Part shown: piece after piece, positions 1 to 7,550 of the stretch
Layout: each line of letters opens with the position of its first letter
How positions within the stretch are numbered: the first letter of the stretch is position 1
Assembly: GCA_964594065.1 (NCBI GenBank)
Contig: CAZQKX010000089.1
Span: 1 to 13,063 of the forward strand
Length of the DNA stretch: 13,063 nt
Source: 4572-13 sp964594065
GTDB taxonomy: Bacteria > Planctomycetota > Phycisphaerae > Sedimentisphaerales > Anaerohalosphaeraceae
Direction of reading: 5' to 3'
Translations under genes and position numbers: made by a program
The notes under the pieces: model-generated
What the model was told of the DNA's origin: nothing
Databases searched by the model: none
Seen by the model: the letters and a program-made list of their open reading frames with translations, nothing else

Positions 1-876
1 ATAGTGGTCCGGTGAGATACCCACATGTTTCTTAAATAATCTGGAAAAATAATATTCATCGCTGAAACCGATCTGCTGGGCAATTTCATACAATGTTTCA
101 TCTGTTCCCAGCAGTAATTCCTGTGCTTTTTCAATCCGCCGTTTGTTTATATACTGCAATGGTGAGATTCCAATGAGTTTGCTGAATAAATTTGAAAAAT
201 AGGTTGGGTTTAGATTTGCTTTTTTGGCCAGTTGCGGAATCGTCAACGGTGAATCTAAATTGTGCTGTATATACTCCAAAACATATTCAAAACGTTCAAG
301 CCCATGTAGTGTATTGGCGACTTGAGGATGACTGTAATCGGAAAAAAAGACGGATAAAAGCAAACGCATAATCGCATTCGTCTCAAAGATATTGCCCGCA
401 GATTTATCCCTGTCCAAAATAAGGATTCGATCGAGTACCTGCTGATAGATAGGGATATTTGCGTTGTACTCAGTCAGTTCCTTGTCCGGATTGAGTGTCA
501 GAAGACGGTCGAACACAGACTGCGTAATCAGTGTCCCCTTAGCCGCGGCTTGATAGTTGCATTCAAACATCGAAAAAATATCCAGTCCGCTCTGAAGACG
601 CGATGTAAAATGTACATAATAGTGTGTAAATCCATCGGGGCAAAACATATCAACGGTCGTATAGCAGGGGATCAGGTAGAGATATCCAGGTAAAAGCTTA
701 AATATCTGATTATGATGCCGGATTTCACCGTAGCCTTCTGTGATATAGTAAATCCTCGAATATGGATTGTTTACATTACGGTAGTTCCACTCAGTCCCGA
801 CCGTATACAATTCAACATTGAGAATTGTAATATCTAAAAAATCGATTAAGTTCTTTAGGCCAATCATATTAATCAT
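1..876 (-). CDS. AraC-family transcriptional regulator, C-terminus cut by window edge
   Basis: Reading the minus strand from the ATG at 876 gives 292 codons without a stop up to base 1. Residues 1-180 look like a cupin-type sensor domain of the AraC_binding kind, with many aromatic residues and beta-like segments such as YSRIYYITEGYGEI. Residues 195-292 are a textbook AraC DNA-binding domain: LTIPQLAKKANLNPTYFSNLF (about 211-231) is the first helix-turn-helix, and ETLYEIAQQIGFSDEYYFSRLF (about 260-281) the second, followed by KKHVGISPDHY. Only a few residues should be missing, because family members usually end soon after this motif. This ATG is the only standard start in the open frame, since a stop lies at 904-906. 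It is transcribed divergently from the fucosidase gene 122 bases away, so it probably activates the fucose genes in response to L-fucose or a pathway intermediate. The family assignment is firm; the ligand is inferred from context. Confidence 0.93.
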   Translation of the reverse strand, partial: MINMIGLKNLIDFLDITILNVELYTVGTEWNYRNVNNPYSRIYYITEGYGEIRHHNQIFKLLPGYLYLIPCYTTVDMFCPDGFTHYYVHFTSRLQSGLDIFSMFECNYQAAAKGTLITQSVFDRLLTLNPDKELTEYNANIPIYQQVLDRILILDRDKSAGNIFETNAIMRLLLSVFFSDYSHPQVANTLHGLERFEYVLEYIQHNLDSPLTIPQLAKKANLNPTYFSNLFSKLIGISPLQYINKRRIEKAQELLLGTDETLYEIAQQIGFSDEYYFSRLFKKHVGISPDHY

Positions 877-888
877 TATAGCACCAAA

Positions 889-925
889 TCTGTGAAATGT
901 CCATCATGTTCTGTGAATTGTACAT
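889..925. promoter_or_regulatory. Tandem direct repeats, likely AraC-type operator
   Basis: Two 16-bp copies lie head to tail: TCTGTGAAATGTCCAT at 889-904 and TCTGTGAATTGTACAT at 910-925. They match at 14 of 16 positions and start exactly 21 bp apart, i.e. two helical turns. AraC-family dimers commonly bind two direct half-sites with this spacing next to the -35 element of the activated promoter. The pair sits between the divergent regulator gene and the fucosidase gene, with about 70 bp left before the fucosidase start codon, which suits activation of the plus-strand operon. Binding by this regulator is inferred. Confidence 0.62.
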
Positions 926-957
926 GTTATGCGAAAGCATTTTTATTATCATGTACA
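919..957. repeat. Inverted repeats in the fucosidase promoter region
   Basis: TGTACATG at 919-926 is the exact inverse of CATGTACA at 950-957, so part of the second operator half-site recurs in opposite orientation downstream. Between them ATGC-GAAA-GCAT (929-940) forms a small perfect inverted repeat. The AT-rich stretch around 941-952 (TTTTATTATCAT) is where a -10 element for the fucosidase transcript would be expected, but I see no consensus -35/-10 pair at ideal spacing, as is usual for activator-dependent promoters. These could be extra operator elements or a second protein's site. Confidence 0.35.
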
Positions 958-997
958 CGTAACTAACAGATCAAATACATATTGAAGGGAAAAGCAA

Positions 998-2803
998 ATG
1001 GGATTTAATCACTCTGCATTCAGTCAAGTCACACCGATCTTTCGTGTCGGCATTTTTTCAAGTCTTTTGCTGCTTTTTGTTTTATGTGGATTCTATAGAC
1101 CCGTGAATGCTTCAACCTGGCCGTATCAGGACGAAACACCAACTCAACGTGATGCCCGTATGGCGTGGTGGCGGCAGGCTCGTTTCGGGATGTTCATTCA
1201 TTGGGGTGTTTATGCGGTTCCGGCCGGAACTTACGATGGAAAGCAGATCAATGGTATTGGAGAATGGATCATGTTGCGAGGGCAGATCCCGGTCTCAGAG
1301 TACAAGGCATATGCGGAGCAATTCAATCCTGTCAAATACGATCCAGACAACTGGGTACGTCTGGCCAAAGAGGCAGGGATGAAGTACATCGTCATCACCT
1401 CCAAACATCATGACGGTTTTGCGTTGTTTGATTCTAAAGTCACGGATTGGGATATTGTCGATGCTACTCCTTATGGAAAGGATCTGCTTAAACCGCTGGC
1501 CGAGGCCTGTCGTGAGCAGGGTATTAAGCTGGGCTTTTATTATTCTCAGGCACAGGATTGGAGTCATCCTGGCGGCGCAGCGTACGCCAAAGAAAAATGG
1601 GATCCATCTCAGGAAGGGGACATGGATGAGTATATAAAAAATATAGCAGCACCTCAGGTTAGGGAGATCTTGACTAACTATGGTGACATTGCCGTGCTGT
1701 GGTGGGATACTCCACGGGATATGACTAAAGAGCGTGCTGATATGCTTCAACCGCTGATCAATCAGCAGCCGGGGATCATTACCAATAACCGTCTTGGCGG
1801 CGGTTATCGAGGTGACACAGAAACACCGGAGCAGCACATTCCGGCAACCGGCTATGGCGATCGTGACTGGGAAACCTGCATGACAATGAACAGTACATGG
1901 GGATTTAAGAGCTACGATCACAACTGGAAGTCAACTGAAATGCTGATTCGCAATCTCGTCGATATTGCCAGCAAAGGAGGTAATTATCTGCTTAATGTCG
2001 GGCCGACGGCAGAAGGTGAAATTCCGCAGCCCAGCATTGAACGACTGAAAGCCATCGGCCAGTGGATGAACATCAACGGTCAGTCCATCTATGAAACGAC
2101 AGCCACTCCCTTTCCTCGTCTGACATGGGGCCGCTGTACCAAAAAAACATTTACTAATGGAACAACGCTATATCTCCATGTTTTCGACTGGCCTAAGGAT
2201 GGTAAACTGCTTTTGCCCGGATTGAAAAACAAAGTGCAGCAGGCCTACCTGTTGGCGAATAATGCAAAACTGAAAACCAATCCAGATAAAAATGGTATAA
2301 CAGTTCATCTACCTGAAAAACCGCTGGATGAAATTGATACAGTTGTCGTTTTGAAAGTTACCGGCTCTCTGGATATCGAAAAAGTGCTTCCCGCACAAGA
2401 TGAAAAAGGCGTTCTTTTGCTGACTGCTGAACTGGCGGATATCCACAATCGCTTGGGCACCCATGCTCAGCTTGAGCACAAAGGTGGCAAGGCAAATATT
2501 GGATTCTGGACAGACGCCAGAGTCTGGATCCAGTGGCCCTTTACAATTCGTCAAAAAGGGAAATTCACGATTAAAGCTGATATTGCGGTAGACGTGGGTA
2601 AAAGCGGCTTTGAGATTCTTATTGATGGCCGCCCCATCGATGCCGAGGCTGAATCAACCGGCAGTTATGATCGTTTTAAAACAGTAACATTGGGCCAAAC
2701 CGGGCAGTTGAAGTCCGGCGAACACACCCTTCAAATCAAGCCGAAAAAATCAAAGTGGCAGCCGATCAACCTCAGATCCATTACGTTAGACCCGAGTAAA
2801 TAG
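998..2803 (+). CDS. Exported alpha-L-fucosidase, glycoside hydrolase family 29
   Basis: This 601-residue protein should release L-fucose from fucosylated glycans or fucoidan-type polymers outside the cytoplasm. A signal peptide is visible: basic/polar start, hydrophobic core at about 17-32, likely cleavage after VNA near residue 38. The GH29 catalytic barrel spans about 48-370, with ARFGMFIHWG (61-70), the paired histidines in SKHHDGFALF (135-144), and VLWWDTP (233-239), where D237 is the expected nucleophile. ETPEQ (275-279) and WETCMTMN (291-298) hold conserved glutamates, and SKGGNYLLNVGPTAEGEIP (325-343) is strongly family-typical. About 375-460 is a beta-rich domain; 460-601 looks like an extra beta-sandwich, possibly carbohydrate binding. 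The ATG at 998 has a GAAGGGA ribosome site 8 bases upstream. It heads the fucose operon, just downstream of the putative operator. Family is certain; the natural substrate and linkage are not. Confidence 0.95.
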   Translation: MGFNHSAFSQVTPIFRVGIFSSLLLLFVLCGFYRPVNASTWPYQDETPTQRDARMAWWRQARFGMFIHWGVYAVPAGTYDGKQINGIGEWIMLRGQIPVSEYKAYAEQFNPVKYDPDNWVRLAKEAGMKYIVITSKHHDGFALFDSKVTDWDIVDATPYGKDLLKPLAEACREQGIKLGFYYSQAQDWSHPGGAAYAKEKWDPSQEGDMDEYIKNIAAPQVREILTNYGDIAVLWWDTPRDMTKERADMLQPLINQQPGIITNNRLGGGYRGDTETPEQHIPATGYGDRDWETCMTMNSTWGFKSYDHNWKSTEMLIRNLVDIASKGGNYLLNVGPTAEGEIPQPSIERLKAIGQWMNINGQSIYETTATPFPRLTWGRCTKKTFTNGTTLYLHVFDWPKDGKLLLPGLKNKVQQAYLLANNAKLKTNPDKNGITVHLPEKPLDEIDTVVVLKVTGSLDIEKVLPAQDEKGVLLLTAELADIHNRLGTHAQLEHKGGKANIGFWTDARVWIQWPFTIRQKGKFTIKADIAVDVGKSGFEILIDGRPIDAEAESTGSYDRFKTVTLGQTGQLKSGEHTLQIKPKKSKWQPINLRSITLDPSK

Positions 2804-2837
2804 AAAACTGGATAGAATAGAAGGAAGAGAATCCAGA

Positions 2838-4319
2838 GTGAGTATGGAATCAAAGAATTATATTGCAGTTGATTTAGGTGCCGAAAGCGGCCGAGTCATA
2901 TTGGGAACAGTTGCAGAAGACAAGTTGTCTCTGGAAGAAATCCATCGTTTTGCCAATGGTCCTATTGAGATTAAAGGATCTTTGCGTTGGGATTTTCAAA
3001 AACTGTTTTCTGAAATTAAAGCGGGTATTCAAAAAGCGGTCAAACATACGGAATGCCCAATTGCATGTATCGCCGTTGACAGTTGGGGTGTTGATTTTGG
3101 ATTGCTGGACTCAAATGGCCAGTTACTTGAAGCCCCTTATCATTATCGGGACAGTCGAACCGATGGAATGATGAACAAAGCGTTTGACATTATCGGCAAA
3201 CGCGAGATCTATGACCAAACCGGCATTCAGTTTATGCAGTTAAATACAATTTATCAGTTACTGGCGATGCGCCTAACGGACAATCCGATTCTTGAGAAGG
3301 CAAAAACACTGCTGTTCACTGCGGACTTAGTGGCCTATCATTTATGTAGCAAACCTTATGCGGAGTATACGCTGGCCAGCACCTCTCAGTTGATGAATAT
3401 GACAACGGGAAAGTGGGCCATTGATATCTTCGATAAGCTTCAGTTGCCTCAGGATATTATGCCTCCGGTCGTTGAGGCTGGAACCATTGTTGGTTTACTG
3501 ACAGATGAAATTGCTGCTGAAATTGGATGTGATTCAATTCCTATTGCTGCAGTAGGTTCACATGATACTGCTTCAGCGGTCGCGGCAGTTCCTGCAACTG
3601 CTGACAGCAACTGGGCATATTTGTCCTGCGGGACATGGAGTTTACTGGGTGTTGAAATCTCTGAGCCAGTCATTAACGACCAAACTTTTGAATTTCAGTT
3701 CACGAATGAAGGGGGTATCAACGGGACAATTCGCCTGTTGAAGAATATTATGGGATTGTGGCTTGTGCAGGAGTGCCGTCGCCATTGGCAGTCCGAGGGT
3801 GAGGATTATAGTTATGCGGAATTGACAAAAAAGGCTCAAAAAGCACCTGCTTTTGGATCTTATATCGATCCTGCTTATCCTGCCTTTTTAGCTCCGGGAC
3901 AGATGCCGCAAAAGATTAATGAGTATCTCAAACAGAGTGGGCAGGAAACCATTGATTATAAAGGAATGATGATCCGGTCGATTTTAGAAAGTTTGGCTTT
4001 GAATTACGCTTGGGTGTTAGAACAGGTCGAAGCTGTCATCGGTTACTACATTGATTATGTGTTTATTGTCGGCGGTGGAGTTCAAAATGGCTTGCTTTGT
4101 CAATTTACCGCGAATGCGACAGGCAAGAAAGTCATTGCCGGTCCGATTGAAGCAACTGCCAGTGGTAATATTCTCATGCAGGCCAAAGCCGTGGGGCAGG
4201 TTCAAAGTCTCGAACAGATTCGGCAAATTGTTCGAAATTCGTTTGATGTCAAAGAATATCTGCCGCAGGATACCTCCGTCTGGCAGCAGCAAAGCAAGAA
4301 GTATAAATTCATAATATAA
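2838..4319 (+). CDS. rhaB: FGGY-family sugar kinase of the rhamnulokinase type, probably acting on L-fuculose
   Basis: A 493-residue carbohydrate kinase that closely resembles E. coli RhaB as I recall it. Visible motifs are the N-terminal phosphate-binding VDLGAESGRV (11-20), VDSWGVDFGLLD (80-91), the sugar-site YRDSRTDGMM (103-112), SHDTASAV (241-248) with the probable catalytic base D243, YLSCGTWSLLG (261-271), NEGGINGTIRLLKNIMGLWL (290-309), and a C-terminal ATP-site VGGGVQNGLLCQ followed by AGPIEATASGN. It should use ATP to phosphorylate a 6-deoxy-ketohexose at C1. Homology says L-rhamnulose; the neighbouring fucose isomerase and fucosidase say L-fuculose, so substrate is inferred. The GTG at 2838 is preferred over the ATG at 2844 because the AGGAAGAGA ribosome site (2822-2830) is better spaced for it. 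The gene begins 34 bases after the fucosidase stop and ends 11 bases before the isomerase gene, in an evident operon. Confidence 0.88.
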   Translation: MSMESKNYIAVDLGAESGRVILGTVAEDKLSLEEIHRFANGPIEIKGSLRWDFQKLFSEIKAGIQKAVKHTECPIACIAVDSWGVDFGLLDSNGQLLEAPYHYRDSRTDGMMNKAFDIIGKREIYDQTGIQFMQLNTIYQLLAMRLTDNPILEKAKTLLFTADLVAYHLCSKPYAEYTLASTSQLMNMTTGKWAIDIFDKLQLPQDIMPPVVEAGTIVGLLTDEIAAEIGCDSIPIAAVGSHDTASAVAAVPATADSNWAYLSCGTWSLLGVEISEPVINDQTFEFQFTNEGGINGTIRLLKNIMGLWLVQECRRHWQSEGEDYSYAELTKKAQKAPAFGSYIDPAYPAFLAPGQMPQKINEYLKQSGQETIDYKGMMIRSILESLALNYAWVLEQVEAVIGYYIDYVFIVGGGVQNGLLCQFTANATGKKVIAGPIEATASGNILMQAKAVGQVQSLEQIRQIVRNSFDVKEYLPQDTSVWQQQSKKYKFII

Positions 4320-4330
4320 GGAATAGACTC

Positions 4331-6043
4331 ATGGCTAAGAAAACCAAAGCAACTTGTTTAGATGGAATTAAAAAAGTTTCACCTAAAACACCTGTAATTG
4401 GTGTATTTTCACCGTGTGACCCTCGGATTGACGCGGCCAGTCGCAAGCGTTCCCAGAATATCATCGCTATGGTGGCCAATACCATCAGCGGCCAAGTAGT
4501 CCTGCCTGACAAGACACCGGTACCAGTGGTCTATTCAAATGTTCTGATCGACAGCGAAGCACAGGCTGATGCAGTGGCTCAGCAGTTTCGACGGGCAGGT
4601 GTGGATATCCTTGTTTGTGCTCCGGATACATGGGCGTTTCCGCAGTTAACAACCATTTCACTCTTACAGCAGTTCCCCAAAGAGACTCCGATTAACATTA
4701 CCTGTGGTAACAGTGGTCCTAAACCAGGTGTTGTTTATGCCCACGCTTTAGCGGGTGCGATTAGCCAATATGGCAAGATGGTTCATTTGAATGTGGGTAA
4801 CTGGCCGGATACGGGAATGAATCCCAAAATGAGTGCACCTACAGGAACGGCCTTGATCGATTGGTGTTATGCTGCTGTTACAGCGGTTGCTCTTCGCGGA
4901 AGACGTGTAATGGTCTTCGGTCATGATTCAATGGGAATGGAGACGGCTTTGGCTCATATTCTGCCAACGCGGAATTCTTTTGGTGTTGAGATTACCCGTC
5001 TTGACATGAAATTATTGGCGGATATGCTTAAAAAGGGGGCTTACAGCAAAAAGGAACTGAAAGAACTTCGTGCTTGGATCGATGGTTACCTCGGAAAACG
5101 CCTTGAATTGAAAACAGAAGCTGATAATAAGCGTTTTGATACGAGTTTGGCAATGTATCTGATTAACCGTGACTTAATGGCAGATTTGAATGCTGTTGGC
5201 GGTGGATTCATGAGCCAACTCGAATGGGGCAGTGATAATCGTGGATTGCCGCTTCCTGTCGCTGATGCGATGGAATCCATGTTCAACAGTACGTTTGACC
5301 ACAACGGCCCCAAAGCTCCACAACCCTATGCTACCGAAGCCGATATGCAGGGATTGCTGACGATGTTATTTATGACATATCTATCCGGCGGTAATCCACC
5401 TTTGTTTATGGACTTCCGCAAGGTCTGGGAAGGTTGGGAGATCAAAGCTCTTGCGAAAAAAATTGGCGTTAAGGTCAATCCAAAAGCTGACTATATTAAG
5501 AAGGGATTGGTTGACGGGGATAATTCCGGCAGTGCATCCTTCGACTGGGCAGGGCGGCCCGGCACAAGCATTAAACAACTCATGAGCAGAATTACAATGC
5601 CGCTGGCAGATGAGAACTACTTCCCTGGTGGTGGCAATAGCGTAACGTTTATAACGCCGGCAGGTGTAGAAGGTATCGCAGGTCGGTTAGCCTATAGTAG
5701 TCTCAATGACAAGTTTAGTTTGATCTGGGACGAAGCCTATACTACCAGCGTTCCCACTAAACTGGGCAAGGCAATGTGCGATCTGACAACGCCAACCTGG
5801 CCGCATACCTTTGTTGTGCCGAAATATGCCAGCATGGTTGAATACAAGCAGTACGCTCCGGCCAACCATTTCCACATGACGTGGGACTTGCCAGTATCAC
5901 GGTTGCAATACTGGATGGATCTATCCGGTGTTCTAAGCGTTACGCCGTGGGCTGCTCGTCCGACATTCATCGAAGGTACAGACAGGCCTGAGCCATTGAT
6001 CTATTTACTGAACGGTAGACAGGAAGCTTACAAAAATATTTAG
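4331..6043 (+). CDS. fucI: L-fucose isomerase family protein (FucI-like)
   Basis: The 570-residue protein should convert L-fucose to L-fuculose in the cytoplasm with a divalent metal such as Mn2+. It follows the FucI layout: N-terminal alpha/beta domains containing PVIGVFSPCDPRID and NVGNWPDTG, a middle segment with GRRVMVFGHDSMGMETA (190-206), and a C-terminal barrel. The metal ligands appear kept: E336 in ATEADMQG, D361 in FMDFRKVW and H513 in APANHFHMTWDLP, matching E337, D361 and H528 of E. coli FucI by my alignment. SGSASFDW (399-406) and FPGGGNSVTFITPAGVEG (431-448) also match the family. It is clearly diverged from the E. coli enzyme, so action on L-fucose or another sugar such as D-arabinose cannot be separated by eye; the fucosidase supports fucose. 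AAGGAA at 4318-4323, overlapping the kinase stop codon, is its ribosome site, which suggests coupled translation. Confidence 0.87.
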   Translation: MAKKTKATCLDGIKKVSPKTPVIGVFSPCDPRIDAASRKRSQNIIAMVANTISGQVVLPDKTPVPVVYSNVLIDSEAQADAVAQQFRRAGVDILVCAPDTWAFPQLTTISLLQQFPKETPINITCGNSGPKPGVVYAHALAGAISQYGKMVHLNVGNWPDTGMNPKMSAPTGTALIDWCYAAVTAVALRGRRVMVFGHDSMGMETALAHILPTRNSFGVEITRLDMKLLADMLKKGAYSKKELKELRAWIDGYLGKRLELKTEADNKRFDTSLAMYLINRDLMADLNAVGGGFMSQLEWGSDNRGLPLPVADAMESMFNSTFDHNGPKAPQPYATEADMQGLLTMLFMTYLSGGNPPLFMDFRKVWEGWEIKALAKKIGVKVNPKADYIKKGLVDGDNSGSASFDWAGRPGTSIKQLMSRITMPLADENYFPGGGNSVTFITPAGVEGIAGRLAYSSLNDKFSLIWDEAYTTSVPTKLGKAMCDLTTPTWPHTFVVPKYASMVEYKQYAPANHFHMTWDLPVSRLQYWMDLSGVLSVTPWAARPTFIEGTDRPEPLIYLLNGRQEAYKNI

Positions 6044-6045
6044 GA

Positions 6046-6089
6046 TTGGCTTTTATCAGGTTATTGCGTATAAAAGAGATATTAGCCAA
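6046..6089 (+). other. Intercistronic nested hairpin between fucI and the aldolase gene
   Basis: TTGGCT (6046-6051) pairs with AGCCAA (6084-6089), and CTTTTAT (6050-6056) pairs with ATAAAAG (6070-6076) inside it. They share bases 6050-6051, so they form a nested pair of helices that can branch-migrate. No U-run follows, so this is not a terminator. It fills most of the 69-base gap and could protect the upstream mRNA from exonucleases or set relative expression of the aldolase. Seen by eye only; no folding energy was computed. Confidence 0.35.
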
Positions 6090-6112
6090 ATATGGTTCCA
6101 TTAGGATAGGGA

Positions 6113-6937
6113 ATGAGTTATAAAAAATTAATAAGCGAGATTGCTCGTATCGCTGATGATTTATGGACCCGAGGTTGGATCGAAGCAAACGGCGGGAATA
6201 TCAGTGTTCGGCTTACAAAAGAGCAGATTACAGGTCTCAATGAAGTTGCCACTCCCGGACAATGGCAACAGCTAACCCGTCAGGTTCCTGCTGTCGCAGG
6301 AGAAACATTCCTGATTACAGGTACCGGAAAATTTCTTCGTAACTTACCCCTTAATACAATGGAAAACGCAGGCTTTATTGAACTGAATGAAGATGGATCT
6401 GAATACCGGCTCATCTATGGATTCACGGCAGGCGGCAGGCCCACTTCCGAACTTTCAGCTCATCTTGGAACCCATAACATCATGGCACGGCAGGATAAAA
6501 ATCCGCTCAGAATTATCATACACTGTCATCCCGTCAATCTGATTGCCCTGACTTATACACACGACTTTGATTCTGATCAATTCAGTAAACTTTTGTGGCA
6601 GATGCAGACCGAAAGCCTTGTCATATTCCCGAAAGGTATCGGTGTGTTGGATTGGATGACCCCGGGTAGCGATGATCTGGGTGATGAAACGGCAAAAATG
6701 CTTAAAGAACGTCCGCTGGTACTGTGGAAGTATCACGGCGTTCTGGCAACCGGCCAGGATCTTGATCAGGCCTTTGGACGTATTCATGTTGCAGAAAAAG
6801 CTGCCGATATATATCTGAAAACAAAAGCGGCTGGCGGTCCATGCAGTGTGATCAGTAACGAAGATTTGTTGCGGCTGGCAAAATTCTGGAACTGCGACAT
6901 CGATCTAAAAATCCTCTCAAGCAATACTGGTTACTAA
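6113..6937 (+). CDS. rhaD: Class II aldolase of the rhamnulose-1-phosphate aldolase type
   Basis: At 274 residues this has the same length as E. coli RhaD and aligns to it, as I recall that sequence, almost end to end. Zinc and catalytic residues are in place with a constant offset of four: E113 in PTSELSAH, H137 and H139 in IIIHCHPVNLIALTY, and H208 in YHGVLATG, corresponding to E117, H141, H143 and H212. The N-terminal NGGNISVRL (26-34) and ITGTGKFLRN (68-77) form the phosphate-binding region. The enzyme should split a 6-deoxy-ketose 1-phosphate into dihydroxyacetone phosphate and L-lactaldehyde. Sequence type says rhamnulose-1-phosphate; the operon says L-fuculose-1-phosphate. AGGATAGGGA lies just before the ATG at 6113. 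I see no terminal extension that would suggest packaging in a microcompartment, and no shell genes occur nearby. Confidence 0.88.
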   Translation: MSYKKLISEIARIADDLWTRGWIEANGGNISVRLTKEQITGLNEVATPGQWQQLTRQVPAVAGETFLITGTGKFLRNLPLNTMENAGFIELNEDGSEYRLIYGFTAGGRPTSELSAHLGTHNIMARQDKNPLRIIIHCHPVNLIALTYTHDFDSDQFSKLLWQMQTESLVIFPKGIGVLDWMTPGSDDLGDETAKMLKERPLVLWKYHGVLATGQDLDQAFGRIHVAEKAADIYLKTKAAGGPCSVISNEDLLRLAKFWNCDIDLKILSSNTGY

Positions 6938-6966
6938 GAAAGAATTCAATCACCCCTACAATTATT

Positions 6967-7491
6967 ATGCGGATCAAAATCAATCAAACTTATTTAGAGC
7001 TGGTAGTAGGAGATATCACGGAACAAGCTGTAGATGCGATCGTTAACGCGGCCAATTCACAGTTAATCCTTGGCGGGGGTGTGGCCGGGGCGATTCGCCA
7101 AAAGGGCGGAACTGCCATTCAGGATGAGTGCAATACCAAGGCGCCGATCAAAGTCGGGCAGGCTGTATTAACGACTGGCGGACGACTGAAGGCAAAGTAT
7201 GTTATCCATACCGTCGGACCTCGGATGGGGGAATGTGACGAAGACCAAAAGCTTAAAAGTGCCACGTTAAATGTCCTCAAAATAGCCGACCGGAATGACC
7301 TTGAAAGTGTGGCCTTCTGTGCCATCAGTACGGGCATTTTCGGCTATCCAAAAGACCGCTGTGCGGAAATCATGCTAAAAAACACTGTCGCGTATATCAA
7401 GTCAGGAGCGCATCTGGAAAAGGTGGTTTTCTGTTTGTATAGCCGGGATACATACGACATATTTGCCCAAGAGCTTTCCCGTTATATTTGA
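6967..7491 (+). CDS. Macro-domain (ADP-ribose-binding) protein, Af1521-like
   Basis: A stand-alone 174-residue macro domain. Ligand-binding signatures are GDIT (15-18), VDAIVNAANSQLILGGGVAGAI (22-43), KVGQAVLTTGG (62-72), YVIHTVGP (78-85), and FCAISTGIFGYPKD (117-130), which contains the diphosphate loop. MacroD/YmdB enzymes carry aspartate in the GGGVDGAI motif; here the position is A40, as in the archaeal Af1521-like group (GGGVA). It should bind ADP-ribose or O-acetyl-ADP-ribose and may remove mono-ADP-ribose from acidic residues, but the YmdB-type catalytic aspartate is missing, so pure binding is possible. The start at 6967 lies 29 bases after the aldolase stop and has no clear ribosome site, so coupling to upstream translation is likely. 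Its link to sugar metabolism is unexplained. Confidence 0.9.
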   Translation: MRIKINQTYLELVVGDITEQAVDAIVNAANSQLILGGGVAGAIRQKGGTAIQDECNTKAPIKVGQAVLTTGGRLKAKYVIHTVGPRMGECDEDQKLKSATLNVLKIADRNDLESVAFCAISTGIFGYPKDRCAEIMLKNTVAYIKSGAHLEKVVFCLYSRDTYDIFAQELSRYI

Positions 7492-7550
7492 TCCCTGTGG
7501 CAGTCTTTTTTCTGGTAATTTTGTGTCAAATTTGCTATTAAAGGGCTGCT

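Noticed and set aside
929..940. Catabolite-control-like site ATGCGAAAGCAT
   Set aside because: The inverted repeat is short and does not match the LacI/CcpA-type consensus well enough to assign a regulator.
1295..1921. Minus-strand open frame of 208 codons inside the fucosidase gene
   Set aside because: It is antisense to the conserved GH29 catalytic domain and its translation shows no recognisable motif; a shadow of the real gene.
7492..7550. Possible terminator or promoter between the macro-domain and fusion genes
   Set aside because: There is a T-rich stretch but no stem before it, and no paired -35/-10 hexamers at normal spacing; the genes are more simply read as one operon.
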